Source: Heyndrickxia ginsengihumi
GTDB taxonomy: Bacteria; Bacillota; Bacilli; Bacillales; Bacillaceae_C
Assembly: GCF_011008565.1 (NCBI RefSeq)
Contig: NZ_JAAIWK010000003.1
Coordinates: forward strand, 148,849-212,848
DNA: 64,000 nt
Reading direction: 5' to 3'
The first letter of the stretch is position 1; the number at the start of each line of letters is the position of its first letter. Both the position numbers and the translations under genes were made by a program. The notes under the pieces were generated by a model. It was not told the origin of the DNA, searched no databases, and was given only the letters and a program-made list of their open reading frames with translations. Of the stretch, positions 44,834-54,096 are shown one piece after another.

Positions 44834-46300
44834 ATGCGTTACAAAGATGATAGTTTAGCGCTTCATACCGATTTGTACCAAATCAATATGGTGAAAGCGT
44901 ATTGGGAAGACGGCATCCATAATCGAAAAGTTGTGTTTGAGGCGTTTTTTAGAAAAATTCCATTTGATAATGGTTTTGCCATTTTTGCTGGATTAGAAAG
45001 AATTATTGAGTATCTAAAAAATTTCAGCTTTTCCGATGATGACATTGCATACTTGCGTGAAGAAGTGGGGTACGAAGAGGCATTTTTGCAGTATTTAAAG
45101 AGTATGCGGTTTACAGGTACATTCCGTTCTGTTCGTGAAGGAGAATTGGTATTCGATAAAGAACCGCTTATTCAGGTAGAAACGACACTGGCAGAAGCGC
45201 AAATCATTGAAACGGCAATCCTAAATATTATTAATTACCAGACTTTAATTGCAACTAAGGCAGCTAGAATTAAGCTCGTTGCGAAAGATGAATTAGTTTT
45301 AGAATTTGGTACGAGACGTGCCCATGAATTAGACGCGGCAATATGGGGTACGCGTGCAGCTTATATTGGCGGTTTTGATGCAACTAGCAATGTCAGGGCT
45401 GGAAAAATGTTTGGCATCCCAGTTAGCGGGACACATGCCCATGCGATGGTACAAGCTTATCGGGATGACTATACTGCATTTAAGAAGTACGCTGAGACAT
45501 TTAAAGATTGTGTTTTTCTTGTTGATACATATGATACTTTAGGCTCAGGAGTCCCGAATGCAATAAAAGTAGCCAAAGAATTTGGTGACCGTATTAATTT
45601 TATTGGCATCCGTTTAGATAGCGGCGATATGGCCTTTTTATCAAAAAAAGCACGAGAGATGTTGGATCAAGCTGGATTTCCTAATGCAAAAATTGTTGCC
45701 TCTGGAGATTTAGATGAATATACAATGCTGCATTTAAAAGCTCAAGGGGCGAAGATTGATACATGGGGGGTCGGCACAAAATTAATTACGGCATACGATC
45801 AGCCGGCTTTGGGCGCCGTCTATAAAATGGTCTCCATTGAAGATGAAAATGGAGTTATGCAAGATACGATTAAAATTTCAAGTAATGCTGAAAAGGTAAC
45901 TACACCAGGGCTGAAAAAGGTATACCGGATTTTAAATAAACGAACTAACAAACTAGAAGGGGATTATATAACACTTAAAGATGAAAACCCGCAAGCAGAA
46001 AAAAGACTAAAGATGTTCCACCCTGTTCATACTTTTATTAGTAAATATGTTACTAATTTCGAAGCGATTAATATTCATCAAAATATTTTTGTGGATGGAA
46101 AATTAATTTATGAACTTCCAGAGTTAAAGGAAATTCAACAATACGCACTCGAAAATCTTAACTATTTATGGGATGAATACAAGCGTTCTTTAAATCCAGA
46201 AGAATATCCGGTTGATTTGAGCCAAAAATGTTGGGATAACAAGATGCGTAATATTGCGGAAGTAAGAGAAAAGGTTGCGCGGTTTAAAGAAGATGAATGA
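44834..46300 (+). CDS. pncB: Nicotinate phosphoribosyltransferase
   Basis: This 488-residue enzyme condenses nicotinate with PRPP to nicotinate mononucleotide, with ATP stimulation. It shows the N-terminal DLYQINMVKAYW, the EFGTRRAHELDAA motif containing the phosphohistidine region, and GTHAHAMVQAY. The FIGIRLDSGDMAFLSKKAR and ASGDLDEYT phosphate-site blocks follow. The length fits the long Firmicutes PncB (B. subtilis YueK). It lies between pncA and nadE. TTAGGAGTG precedes the ATG. Confidence 0.94.
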   Translation: MRYKDDSLALHTDLYQINMVKAYWEDGIHNRKVVFEAFFRKIPFDNGFAIFAGLERIIEYLKNFSFSDDDIAYLREEVGYEEAFLQYLKSMRFTGTFRSVREGELVFDKEPLIQVETTLAEAQIIETAILNIINYQTLIATKAARIKLVAKDELVLEFGTRRAHELDAAIWGTRAAYIGGFDATSNVRAGKMFGIPVSGTHAHAMVQAYRDDYTAFKKYAETFKDCVFLVDTYDTLGSGVPNAIKVAKEFGDRINFIGIRLDSGDMAFLSKKAREMLDQAGFPNAKIVASGDLDEYTMLHLKAQGAKIDTWGVGTKLITAYDQPALGAVYKMVSIEDENGVMQDTIKISSNAEKVTTPGLKKVYRILNKRTNKLEGDYITLKDENPQAEKRLKMFHPVHTFISKYVTNFEAINIHQNIFVDGKLIYELPELKEIQQYALENLNYLWDEYKRSLNPEEYPVDLSQKCWDNKMRNIAEVREKVARFKEDE

Positions 46301-46344
46301 TTTAAGTGAATTGATGTAAAATGATAGAAGATAGACTTAGTGCT

Positions 46345-46362
46345 AAATAGTGTATACTATTT
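46345..46362. promoter_or_regulatory. Palindrome overlapping a -10-like box before nadE
   Basis: AAATAGT and ACTATTT flank four bases (46345-46362). The centre contains TGTATACT, which resembles an extended -10. It may be an internal promoter with operator for nadE, but it may also be chance. Confidence 0.3.
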
Positions 46363-46388
46363 TAATGTTGTAGAAGGAGGGAAATATA

Positions 46389-47216
46389 ATGGATGCCTTA
46401 CAAAAGAGAATTGTAGAAGAAATGAAGGTTCAGCCAGTTATTGATCCAAAAGAGGAAATTCGTAAAAGCGTTAATTTTCTAAAAAGTTATCTTAAAAAAT
46501 ATACGTTTATGAAAGGATTTGTCCTTGGGATTTCAGGAGGGCAAGATTCGTGCTTAACAGGGAAACTAGCGCAAATTGCTATTAATGAAATGAAAGAAGA
46601 GACAGGGGACGAAGACTATAAATTTATCGCAGTACGTCTTCCTTACGGTGTACAAAAGGACGCAGACGACGTAGAATTATCCATCCAATTTATTCAGCCG
46701 GATAAAGATATAACCGTAAATATTAAACCTGCTGTTGATGCAAGTGAAGCCTCTCTAAAAGAAGCGGGCATTATTTTATCTGATTTTGCAAAAGGTAATG
46801 AAAAAGCAAGAGAACGTATGAAAGTTCAGTACAGTATCGCAGCAATGGAAAATTGTGCTGTTTTAGGAACGGATCACTCGGCAGAAAATGTTACTGGTTT
46901 TTATACAAAATATGGTGATGGTGGTGCGGATCTTGTTCCTATTTTCCGTTTAAATAAACGTCAAGGAAAAATGCTTCTTAAGGAACTCGGGGCACCAGAA
47001 CGTTTATATTTAAAAACACCTACAGCGGATTTAGAAGATGACCGTCCACAATTAGCGGATGAAGTTGCGCTTGGTGTTACATATAATGAAATTGATGATT
47101 ATTTAGAAGGAAAAGAAGTTTCACCTGAAGCAAAAGAAAAAATTGAATCATGGTATTTAAAGGCTCAGCATAAACGCCATATGCCGATTACGATATTTGA
47201 TGATTTTTGGAAATAA
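46389..47216 (+). CDS. nadE: NH3-dependent NAD+ synthetase
   Basis: This 275-residue ATP pyrophosphatase amidates deamido-NAD with ammonia. The P-loop GISGGQDS lies at residues 47-54, and the family blocks [22 protein letters not shown] and the [17 protein letters not shown] helix follow. [15 protein letters not shown] is the C-terminal substrate loop. It lacks a glutaminase domain, as in other bacilli. It ends the pncA-pncB-nadE set, so three steps of NAD salvage are grouped; nadD is not in the window. AGAAGGAGGG precedes the ATG. Confidence 0.95.
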   Translation: MDALQKRIVEEMKVQPVIDPKEEIRKSVNFLKSYLKKYTFMKGFVLGISGGQDSCLTGKLAQIAINEMKEETGDEDYKFIAVRLPYGVQKDADDVELSIQFIQPDKDITVNIKPAVDASEASLKEAGIILSDFAKGNEKARERMKVQYSIAAMENCAVLGTDHSAENVTGFYTKYGDGGADLVPIFRLNKRQGKMLLKELGAPERLYLKTPTADLEDDRPQLADEVALGVTYNEIDDYLEGKEVSPEAKEKIESWYLKAQHKRHMPITIFDDFWK

Positions 47217-47235
47217 TTGGTCACCCATTTAACTG

Positions 47236-47283
47236 AAAGGGCCTTATACCAAGCCTTGAATGTGCAGGTGTAAGACCCTTTTT
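47236..47283 (+). terminator. Terminator of the NAD salvage genes
   Basis: AAAGGGCCTTATACC pairs with GGTGTAAGACCCTTT (one or two mismatches), ending in T residues. It is within a few bases of the convergent EIIA gene end. Confidence 0.75.
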
Positions 47284-47287
47284 GATA

Positions 47288-47785
47288 TTATTTATTAATC
47301 GTTAATAGCGGATCTTCTCCTGCTTTAACTTCGTTTGCTGCCTGTAATATAATCGATTCCATTTCGTTGGAATTTGTAATAACAATAGGAGTTACAGAAC
47401 TGTTCGCATTTGCTTTGATAAAGTTTAAGTTAAACGTGACAAGAAGATCGCCTTGTTTTACTTTTTCACCTTCAGATACATATATGTTAAATCCTTCTCC
47501 GTTAAGTGAAACTGTTTCTAATCCAATATGAATTAATAATTCTACTCCATTTTTTGCTTGAATTCCTATTGCGTGCTTTGTTGGAAAAATTTGTACGATT
47601 CTTCCTTCGACAGGGGATAGAATCTTTCCTTCAACAGGATCAATTGCAATGCCATCACCCATCATTTTTTCTGAGAAGACTGGATCAGGAACATCCTCTA
47701 ATTTAGTCACCTTACCAGAGATTGGTGCAATAACTGTCAATGTATCTTTTGAATCGTTGTTCCTACCAAACCATTTTCTAAACAA
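47288..47785 (-). CDS. Stand-alone PTS EIIA-Glc protein (YpqE-like)
   Basis: This 165-residue phosphocarrier has the single-hybrid-barrel EIIA-Glc fold. The two active-site histidines are in FPTKHAIGIQ and ELLIHIGLETV. It takes phosphate from HPr and passes it to an EIIB that lacks its own A domain. The sequence is similar to the C-terminal domain of PtsG (56828-58894) in the same window. Translation starts at TTG 47785 with AAAGGAGG 8 bases upstream. No cognate EIIBC lies next to it. Confidence 0.9.
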   Translation of the reverse strand: MFRKWFGRNNDSKDTLTVIAPISGKVTKLEDVPDPVFSEKMMGDGIAIDPVEGKILSPVEGRIVQIFPTKHAIGIQAKNGVELLIHIGLETVSLNGEGFNIYVSEGEKVKQGDLLVTFNLNFIKANANSSVTPIVITNSNEMESIILQAANEVKAGEDPLLTINK

Positions 47786-47948
47786 ACAGTTGACCTCCTT
47801 TGAAATTGGTAAAGCCTAGTTTGGAAAGCGAATACAATATTATTATACTATTTCATTATATAAGAAAGTAAAGAAATCCTGTATTTGAAAAAAGTGTTCA
47901 TAAAATGGAAACGAATTTGCTAGAAAATTAAATTAACTATGTAGGTGG

Positions 47949-47978
47949 TTGACCAACTTATGATTCAAGAGGTAAAAT
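47949..47978 (+). promoter_or_regulatory. Promoter of guaA leader
   Basis: TTGACC, 18 bases, then TAAAAT. It lies about 30 bases before the purine aptamer. Confidence 0.6.
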
Positions 47979-48008
47979 GAGGACAAATTCAATCCCAATA
48001 AACTCTTA

Positions 48009-48122
48009 CTTCATATAATTTCGATAATAAGGTTCGAAAGTCTCTACCTAATCACCGTAAATGATTGGACTATGAAGGCAGTTAGTATTATACATACTAG
48101 AATTCTGCCTTCATGTCTTTTT
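48009..48122 (+). promoter_or_regulatory. Guanine riboswitch of guaA
   Basis: The P1 arms CTTCATA/TATGAAG (48009-48015 with 48071-48077) enclose TCTCTACC and ACCGTAAATG. The junction reads GGACTATG; the C in GAC is the specificity base of guanine aptamers. The terminator GAAGGCAG/CTGCCTTC (48074-48081 with 48105-48112) overlaps P1 and precedes TCTTTTTT. Guanine should switch guaA off. Confidence 0.93.
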
Positions 48123-48384
48123 TAGGTGGAAATTCTAGTTTTTTTATTTTTGGCTTTTTTGCTTGAAGCTGATTTTCTGCATTATGGAAATTAAATAAAA
48201 ACAGGATCTTTCATAATAGAGAGTATAAGCCAAATAAACAGAATGATGCAATATAGCCTATTGCTTGCTATGTTACGTGAGTAGAGATTTTTAGTATGAT
48301 TGTGTTAAAACTGGGATAATGCTACATTTATGATAACGAAAATAAAAATATGTTAAAAATTTTTACTATTGGAGGATTTTTAGT

Positions 48385-49938
48385 ATGTCAAAAGCGATGG
48401 ATCTAGCCCATCAAGAAAAAATTATTGTATTGGATTTCGGCAGTCAATATAATCAGCTTATTACCCGCAGAATTCGTGAATTCGGGGTTTATAGCGAATT
48501 ACATCCACATACGATCACTGCAGAAGAAATTAAGGCGATGAATCCAAAGGGAATTATTTTTTCAGGTGGACCAAACAGTGTGTATGACGAGAATGCATTC
48601 CATTGTGATGAAGAAATATTTGAACTTGATGTACCAATTTTAGGTATTTGCTACGGTATGCAGCTAATGACAAAATTCTTTGGCGGAAAAGTAGAAAAGG
48701 CGAATCATCGCGAGTATGGAAAAGCTGAAATCCATATTGAGCATGCAACGAAATTATTTGGCGACTTACCGTCAGATCAAGTTGTATGGATGAGCCACGG
48801 AGATCTTGTTACAGAGACACCAGAAGGATTTACAATCGTTGCAAGCAATCCAACTTGCCCAATTGCAGCAATGAGTGATGAATCTCGTCGTCTATACGCT
48901 GTACAATTCCATCCTGAAGTTAGACATTCTGTGCATGGAAATGAGTTGTTGAGAAATTTTGCTTTTGACATTTGCGATTGTCAAGGTACTTGGTCAATGG
49001 AGAATTTTATTGAAATGGAAATGGAAAAAATTCGCCAGACTGTCGGAGATAAGAAAGTGCTTTGTGCTTTAAGCGGAGGGGTAGATTCTTCTGTTGTTGC
49101 TGTTCTTATTCATAAAGCAATTGGAGATCAATTAACATGTATTTTTGTTGATCATGGTTTGCTTAGAAAAGGAGAAGCGGAAAGCGTCATGAAAACATTC
49201 ACAGAAGGTTTCAACATGAATGTCATTAAAGTTGATGCAAAAGATCGCTTCTTGAATAAGTTAGAAGGGGTATCTGACCCAGAGAAAAAACGTAAAATCA
49301 TTGGTAACGAATTTATTTACGTATTTGACGATGAGGCTTCAAAATTAAAAGGAATTGATTTTCTAGCGCAAGGAACACTTTATACAGATATTATTGAAAG
49401 CGGAACTGCTACGGCACAAACGATTAAATCCCACCATAATGTTGGCGGATTACCGGAAGATATGAAATTTAAACTAATAGAGCCATTAAATACTTTATTT
49501 AAAGATGAAGTACGCGCAGTTGGGACAGAATTAGGGATTCCTGATGAAATCGTATGGAGACAACCTTTCCCAGGTCCGGGTTTAGGTATTCGTGTACTTG
49601 GTGAAATTACAGAAGAAAAACTTGAAATGGTTCGTGAATCTGATTATATTTTACGCGAGGAAATTAAAAATGCCGGATTAGAACGCGATATTTGGCAGTA
49701 TTTTACTGTATTGCCGAATATTCGTAGTGTTGGTGTAATGGGTGATGCTAGGACATATGATTATACAATTGGAATTCGAGCTGTAACTTCCATTGATGGT
49801 ATGACATCAGACTGGGCCCGCATCCCTTGGGAAGTTCTTGAAGTAATTTCTCGTAGAATTGTCAATGAAGTCCCACATGTAAACCGAGTCGTTTACGATA
49901 TTACAAGTAAACCACCTGCAACGATTGAGTGGGAATAA
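48385..49938 (+). CDS. guaA: GMP synthase (glutamine-hydrolysing)
   Basis: This 517-residue enzyme makes GMP from XMP, ATP and glutamine. The N-terminal class I amidotransferase has nucleophile C89 in GICYGMQL and HPEVRHS near residue 177. The ATP-PPase domain has SGGVDSS. The C-terminal dimerisation domain ends in the invariant [10 protein letters not shown] long leader carries a guanine riboswitch, so expression is tied to guanine. GGAGG precedes the ATG. It stands alone, not beside guaB. Confidence 0.97.
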   Translation: MSKAMDLAHQEKIIVLDFGSQYNQLITRRIREFGVYSELHPHTITAEEIKAMNPKGIIFSGGPNSVYDENAFHCDEEIFELDVPILGICYGMQLMTKFFGGKVEKANHREYGKAEIHIEHATKLFGDLPSDQVVWMSHGDLVTETPEGFTIVASNPTCPIAAMSDESRRLYAVQFHPEVRHSVHGNELLRNFAFDICDCQGTWSMENFIEMEMEKIRQTVGDKKVLCALSGGVDSSVVAVLIHKAIGDQLTCIFVDHGLLRKGEAESVMKTFTEGFNMNVIKVDAKDRFLNKLEGVSDPEKKRKIIGNEFIYVFDDEASKLKGIDFLAQGTLYTDIIESGTATAQTIKSHHNVGGLPEDMKFKLIEPLNTLFKDEVRAVGTELGIPDEIVWRQPFPGPGLGIRVLGEITEEKLEMVRESDYILREEIKNAGLERDIWQYFTVLPNIRSVGVMGDARTYDYTIGIRAVTSIDGMTSDWARIPWEVLEVISRRIVNEVPHVNRVVYDITSKPPATIEWE

Positions 49939-49946
49939 TAAGATTT

Positions 49947-49989
49947 CCCCTAGGAAAGCTGCTATAGAGTTTTCCTAGGGCTTTTTTGT
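49947..49989 (+). terminator. Terminator of guaA
   Basis: CCCTAGGAAA pairs with TTTCCTAGGG (49948-49957 with 49971-49980), followed by CTTTTTTG. Confidence 0.9.
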
Positions 49990-50012
49990 TTATTTTTGGA
50001 ACTTTCGCTGCT

Positions 50013-50606
50013 TTATTTTTCTCCTGAATAAATTGGCATCAGCACTTCATCCACTAATTTTATTAAATACTCTTCGGATACATTTCCGCCGCGTATTAAG
50101 TTTTCGAAACGTAATAAATCAAAAGGCAAACTCATTTGCATCGGTGTAAATTCGTGGTTTATTTCGCCGTTTTGTTTGGCAAAATGTTGTATCTTCTTCA
50201 TCATTATAAAATTACTCTCACGCGCTCTCTCTCCAAATTGTTGGAATAGTTCTTTTTTCTGGCTCAATTCGAATACCATTGCACTCAATATTTCAGGGCC
50301 GACCGCCTCGAAGAACTGTTGATAAAGTTGTACAACCGTTAATAGATTCCCCCGCAAACTTCCCTTATCTTGTAATAAATCAATCATATTTCCACCGAGC
50401 GCTCGTTTTGATTTATATCGTATCAACGCATGTAATAAATTGACTTTCGTTTCGTAACGGCGGTAGAGTACAGTTCGACTTGTTTGTGCTCGTTTTGCAA
50501 CGTTTTGAAATGTCATGTTTTCGTATCCAGATGTTTGAAGAATTTCAAATGCAGCTTCTAAAATTGCAACTTCCAATTCACTTCCGCGTTTGCGTTCATT
50601 TGCCAT
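50013..50606 (-). CDS. TetR-family repressor
   Basis: This 197-residue regulator has an N-terminal TetR helix-turn-helix (AILEAAFEILQTSGYENMTFQNVAKRAQTSRTVLYRRY). Its C-terminal helical ligand domain begins with the CGGN-like ALGGNMIDLL region. It is divergent from an EmrB/QacA-type efflux pump. A perfect inverted repeat in the gap overlaps the pump promoter, so it most likely represses the pump and itself until a toxic ligand binds. The ligand is unknown. Confidence 0.87.
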   Translation of the reverse strand: MANERKRGSELEVAILEAAFEILQTSGYENMTFQNVAKRAQTSRTVLYRRYETKVNLLHALIRYKSKRALGGNMIDLLQDKGSLRGNLLTVVQLYQQFFEAVGPEILSAMVFELSQKKELFQQFGERARESNFIMMKKIQHFAKQNGEINHEFTPMQMSLPFDLLRFENLIRGGNVSEEYLIKLVDEVLMPIYSGEK

Positions 50607-50648
50607 GTCTGTACCCCCTGGTTCAATTTAACATTATTTTATCATAAT

Positions 50649-50690
50649 TTTAAAGTACATATTGTACTTTAAATGTTTTAGGTGTATACT
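50649..50690 (+). promoter_or_regulatory. Operator and promoter of the TetR/efflux pair
   Basis: TTTAAAGTACA (50649-50659) and TGTACTTTAAA (50663-50673) form an 11-bp perfect inverted repeat with a 3-base spacer. It covers the -35 of TTGTAC-N17-TATACT (50662-50690). A partial repeat, AGGTACAAAATGT, follows near 50704-50716. Confidence 0.8.
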
Positions 50691-50744
50691 GAATTCGTAT
50701 TTAAGGTACAAAATGTTTCTAATATAAGAAAGAGAGTGATAAAC

Positions 50745-52157
50745 ATGACGGGGAAGAGTGAGGGAAAATTACCAAAAGAACTGGTAAGTGTCGCACTTGT
50801 ATTAGTGCTTGGGGCAATTGCGCCGATGCTGGATTCAACGATGGTGAACATTGCTATAAATAATTTTAGTAAGGATTTCCATACTTCCATTGATACGATT
50901 CAATGGGTAATAACAGGTTATGTTTTAGCAACAGGAATTGCGGTTCCTTTTTCAGGGTGGTTCATCAATCGCTTTGACGGAAAAAATATTTATTTAGTAG
51001 CACAAGCACTGTTTTTGATTAGTTCCATCCTTTCGGGGACTGCTTGGAACATTGATAGCTTAATTGTTTTCCGTCTTGTTCAAGGTTTTAGCGCAGGACT
51101 TATCATTCCGTTGTTAACGACATTATTAGTGCAGGCCGCGGGACAAGAAAATATGGGGAAATTAATGTCTATTGTTGGGATGCCGATCATTCTAGGACCG
51201 ATCATTGGTCCGATCATCGGAGGAGTTATTGTGCAGTATCTATCATGGCGCTGGATCTTCTTTGTAAATATTCCAATTGGGTTGATTGCGTTATACTTCA
51301 TTTACAAAAAGCTCCCAAGCTTCGCTGCCACCAATAAACAGGCAACATTTGATTGGTTCGGTATATTATTGTTAGGCGGGCTTTCAGCAAGCTTTATTTA
51401 TGGGATTACAAAAGCATCGACAGGCTCCGGTTTCAATAATTCTAAGACAATTGAATTTGTCGGACTAGGCATTGTATTAACGATTATATATATTATTTAT
51501 GCGTTCAAACGAACTGAAAAAGCGGTACTCCCATTAAACTTATTTAAATTCAAAAGTTTTAGCGCGTCCATTTTCGCCTTGTTTTTAGCGGGAATCGGCA
51601 CTAATGGACCAATGCTGCTTTTACCGCTATATTTTCAAAATATTAGAGAGGATACTGTTATTTTTGCAGCTTTATCGCTCATACCACAAGGATTAGGTAT
51701 GTTTCTTGCGAGACCGTTAATTGGAAAAATGATTGACAAAGTAGGAGCAAAATTTGTTGTTATATTTGCTATTGTCATAACCTTTATTGGAACATTACCT
51801 TTTTTATGGTTCTCCCAAAACACAAACTATTGGGTCATCGCCATTGTATTGTTTATTCGCGGTATTGGTGTAGGAGGTATTACGATTCCGGTCATGACGG
51901 ATGCATATACAGGTCTATCTAAAAAACAAATACCACAGGCTAGTATTGCAACGCGTATTATTCAAAATATCGGTGGTGCATTTGGGTCGGCAGTGCTAGC
52001 GACAGTTGTTGCTAATCAGATGAGTCATGTTGTTCCAAGCATATCTCATTTAACATCTGCTTACCATGCAGGCTTTTTTATCGCAACTGTATTAACTGTT
52101 GTAATGTTCATTCCAGCTTTATTCTTAACAAATAAAGTAAAAACCAAAATGCAGTAA
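50745..52157 (+). CDS. MFS multidrug efflux pump, DHA2 family (EmrB/QacA)
   Basis: This 470-residue proton antiporter has 14 predicted helices. It carries motif A/D1 at LDSTMVNIAINNFSKDF and the antiporter motif C GPIIGPIIGGVIVQYLSWRWIFFVNIPIG. It exports lipophilic toxic compounds; specificity cannot be read. ATG 50745 has AGAGAGTG upstream; the frame opens at 50682 inside the promoter, so that start is not credible. Regulated by the divergent TetR protein. Confidence 0.88.
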   Translation: MTGKSEGKLPKELVSVALVLVLGAIAPMLDSTMVNIAINNFSKDFHTSIDTIQWVITGYVLATGIAVPFSGWFINRFDGKNIYLVAQALFLISSILSGTAWNIDSLIVFRLVQGFSAGLIIPLLTTLLVQAAGQENMGKLMSIVGMPIILGPIIGPIIGGVIVQYLSWRWIFFVNIPIGLIALYFIYKKLPSFAATNKQATFDWFGILLLGGLSASFIYGITKASTGSGFNNSKTIEFVGLGIVLTIIYIIYAFKRTEKAVLPLNLFKFKSFSASIFALFLAGIGTNGPMLLLPLYFQNIREDTVIFAALSLIPQGLGMFLARPLIGKMIDKVGAKFVVIFAIVITFIGTLPFLWFSQNTNYWVIAIVLFIRGIGVGGITIPVMTDAYTGLSKKQIPQASIATRIIQNIGGAFGSAVLATVVANQMSHVVPSISHLTSAYHAGFFIATVLTVVMFIPALFLTNKVKTKMQ

Positions 52158-52208
52158 GGAATCCATTGTAAGGTTATTAAATTTGTCATTTAGTAGATAT
52201 CGTTTTTT

Positions 52209-52243
52209 GCCATAATCTCAGAAAAGGGGATTATGGCTTTTTT
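52209..52243 (+). terminator. Terminator of the efflux pump gene
   Basis: GCCATAATC pairs with GATTATGGC (52209-52217 with 52229-52237), followed by TTTTTT. Confidence 0.88.
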
Positions 52244-52421
52244 AATGGTTATTAATTATTCTCTTTTTTTAATCTCTCTTTTTTATAAAGCTTGCCTCTA
52301 TACTAGAGACTTATATTTTGTGGAAAATACTCGAAAAATGTAGCCCTTTTTCTTCTTTTTTTAAATTTTTAGACATATGAACTTCAAATATTCGAGGATT
52401 TTGAATAAACCGTTAATGTAT

Positions 52422-52456
52422 ACGATTTTAAAATCGTTGAGTCAGTACTGTCTCAA
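52422..52456. promoter_or_regulatory. Two abutting palindromes before the subtilisin gene
   Basis: ACGATTTTAAAATCGT (52422-52437) is a perfect 16-bp palindrome. TTGAGTCAGTACTGTCTCAA (52437-52456) is a 20-bp palindrome with one mismatched pair. They share one base and end about 20 bases before the RBS. They could be operators for two regulators or one composite site; the regulator is unknown. Confidence 0.45.
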
Positions 52457-52491
52457 TTAATAAAAATTACAAGAATAGGAGAGTGCTTAAA

Positions 52492-53475
52492 TTGCCTGAA
52501 ATGAAGCTTATTCCTTATAAGGTAGAAGAAGTAGCTGCCCAATCTCAACAGCAAACACCAGAAGGAATAAACATTATTCAAGCGCCAAAAGTTTGGGATG
52601 ATAGTAATCGAGGAAAAGGAGTAGTTGTCGCAGTTATTGATACAGGTGTTCAGACTAAACATCCAGATTTAGCTGGCCGAATTATTGGCGGACGGAATTT
52701 TACTAGTGACTATAATGGCGATGTTAATAACTATGAAGATAATAACGGACACGGAACACATGTGGCGGGCACAATTGCAGCGGCAGCAAACAATATCGGT
52801 GTTGTTGGTGTAGCACCAGAAGCGAGTATTCTTGCACTAAAAGTTTTAGATAAAAATGGTAGTGGACAATATGATTGGATTATTAAAGGAATTCAATATG
52901 CCATTAATTGGAGAGGGCCAAATAACGAGAAAGTACGAGTAATTTCAATGTCACTTGGTGGCCCAGAGGATGTCCCAGAATTACACAACGTTATCAAACA
53001 AGCAGTAGCAGCAGATATAGCTGTTGTAGTCGCAGCAGGGAATAGCGGGGATGGAAGAGCGGATACGATTGAAAAAGACTATCCGGGTAACTACAACGAA
53101 GTGATAACAGTTGGTGCCGTCGATAATCAGTTGAAAATTGCTGATTTTAGTGATTCAAATTTTGAGATTGACCTTGTAGCACCAGGTGTTCAAGTGCTTT
53201 CAACTTATTTAAACAGTCAATATGCGGTCCTATCAGGTACTTCTATGGCAACTCCGCATGTTTCAGGGGCAATTGCTTTGCTTATAAATTTAACGGAAAA
53301 ACAATTTGGCAGACATTTAATTGAACCAGAAATTTATTCGCAATTAATAAAACGGACAGTCACACTTGGCAATAGTAAAAAAGAAGAAGGAAACGGTCTT
53401 GTTATGCTCGATTTAGCTGAGAAAGTTCGTGACATTATTAGTATGACCAATTTTGAATATCATGCAAAACAATAA
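52492..53475 (+). CDS. isp: Intracellular subtilisin (S8 serine protease)
   Basis: This 327-residue cytoplasmic protease resembles B. subtilis IspA. The short N-terminal extension has the LIPY motif (residues 6-9) that blocks the active site until it is cleaved. The catalytic triad is D50 (VIDTG), H87 (GHGTHVAG) and S251 (GTSMATPH). There is no signal peptide, which separates it from secreted subtilisins. Translation probably begins at TTG 52492, 10 bases after AGGAG. An in-frame GTG (52483) is too close and ATG 52501 too far. It degrades cytoplasmic protein in late stationary phase. Confidence 0.93.
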   Translation: MPEMKLIPYKVEEVAAQSQQQTPEGINIIQAPKVWDDSNRGKGVVVAVIDTGVQTKHPDLAGRIIGGRNFTSDYNGDVNNYEDNNGHGTHVAGTIAAAANNIGVVGVAPEASILALKVLDKNGSGQYDWIIKGIQYAINWRGPNNEKVRVISMSLGGPEDVPELHNVIKQAVAADIAVVVAAGNSGDGRADTIEKDYPGNYNEVITVGAVDNQLKIADFSDSNFEIDLVAPGVQVLSTYLNSQYAVLSGTSMATPHVSGAIALLINLTEKQFGRHLIEPEIYSQLIKRTVTLGNSKKEEGNGLVMLDLAEKVRDIISMTNFEYHAKQ

Positions 53476-53480
53476 ACATA

Positions 53481-53533
53481 ACAGGTGTGCCTTTGCAGGT
53501 GCACCTGTTCATATCATGATATTGTATTTTTTT
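53481..53533 (+). terminator. Probable terminator of isp
   Basis: ACAGGTGTGC pairs with GCACCTGT (one bulge region). The T-tract comes only ~20 bases later (53526 onward), so the call is moderate. Confidence 0.45.
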
Positions 53534-53900
53534 TAAAAAGAATAACTGTACATATTCAATTTACTAGACTTAGTGTGCGCTTATAGGTTTTCTAGTTTTA
53601 TATCGGTATCGTGTAGTAATTTGAACTAAAATATGGGATCCATCGCTTTCAAGGATGAATGTCCTAGGCTCGGTTACGGCCCTGCATTTCCATTTATGAT
53701 GATGAGTAGCTTTGTTTTTTATGTGTATAGGTGAGAGTCAATGAAAAAAGCAGTATGAAATACGAAGATCAAAATAGCTGTGAAATCATTTTCCAAACTA
53801 AATACGAAAGTTTGTAAAAAAATAACAAAAATTGTTCGTGTTTTTGTATTGACTTCAAGATAAATTAAAGATACAATCTATCTGTACTTAATTAAATACT
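53534..53900. other. Intergenic stretch without recognised gene
   Basis: No ORF with an RBS is visible. On the minus strand near 53640-53700 there is GAAAGCGATGGAT and other GC-rich blocks that faintly recall the dispersed repeat family, but the match is weak. Confidence 0.35.
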
Positions 53901-53904
53901 TTGT

Positions 53905-54066
53905 ACTTTCGTATAAATTCAGGAATATGGCCTGAACGTTTCTACCGAGCTACCGTAAATGGCTTGACTACGAGGTGAGTGCATAATAAAAAGAATCGCG
54001 AATTCTTTTATTACATACACGTGCCTTTTGTCAACGCTCCGGTAGATATCGGAGTGTTTTTTCGTT
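53905..54066 (+). promoter_or_regulatory. Guanine riboswitch of pbuG
   Basis: TTCGTATAA starts the P1 arm near 53908, followed by TTTCTACC, ACCGTAAATG and TTGACTACGAG near 53963-53974. The GAC junction indicates guanine or hypoxanthine rather than adenine. A hairpin AAAAGAATCGCGAATTCTTTT follows in between, and the terminator ACGCTCCG/CGGAGTGT (54034-54057) precedes TTTTTTCG. Confidence 0.92.
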
Positions 54067-54096
54067 TTAGATAAAATATTTAGGGGGAAATAAAAA

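Noticed and set aside
53630..53710. Inverted copy of the dispersed repeat
   Set aside because: Only GAAAGCGATGGAT and loose GC blocks resemble the family; the similarity is too weak to annotate as a repeat.
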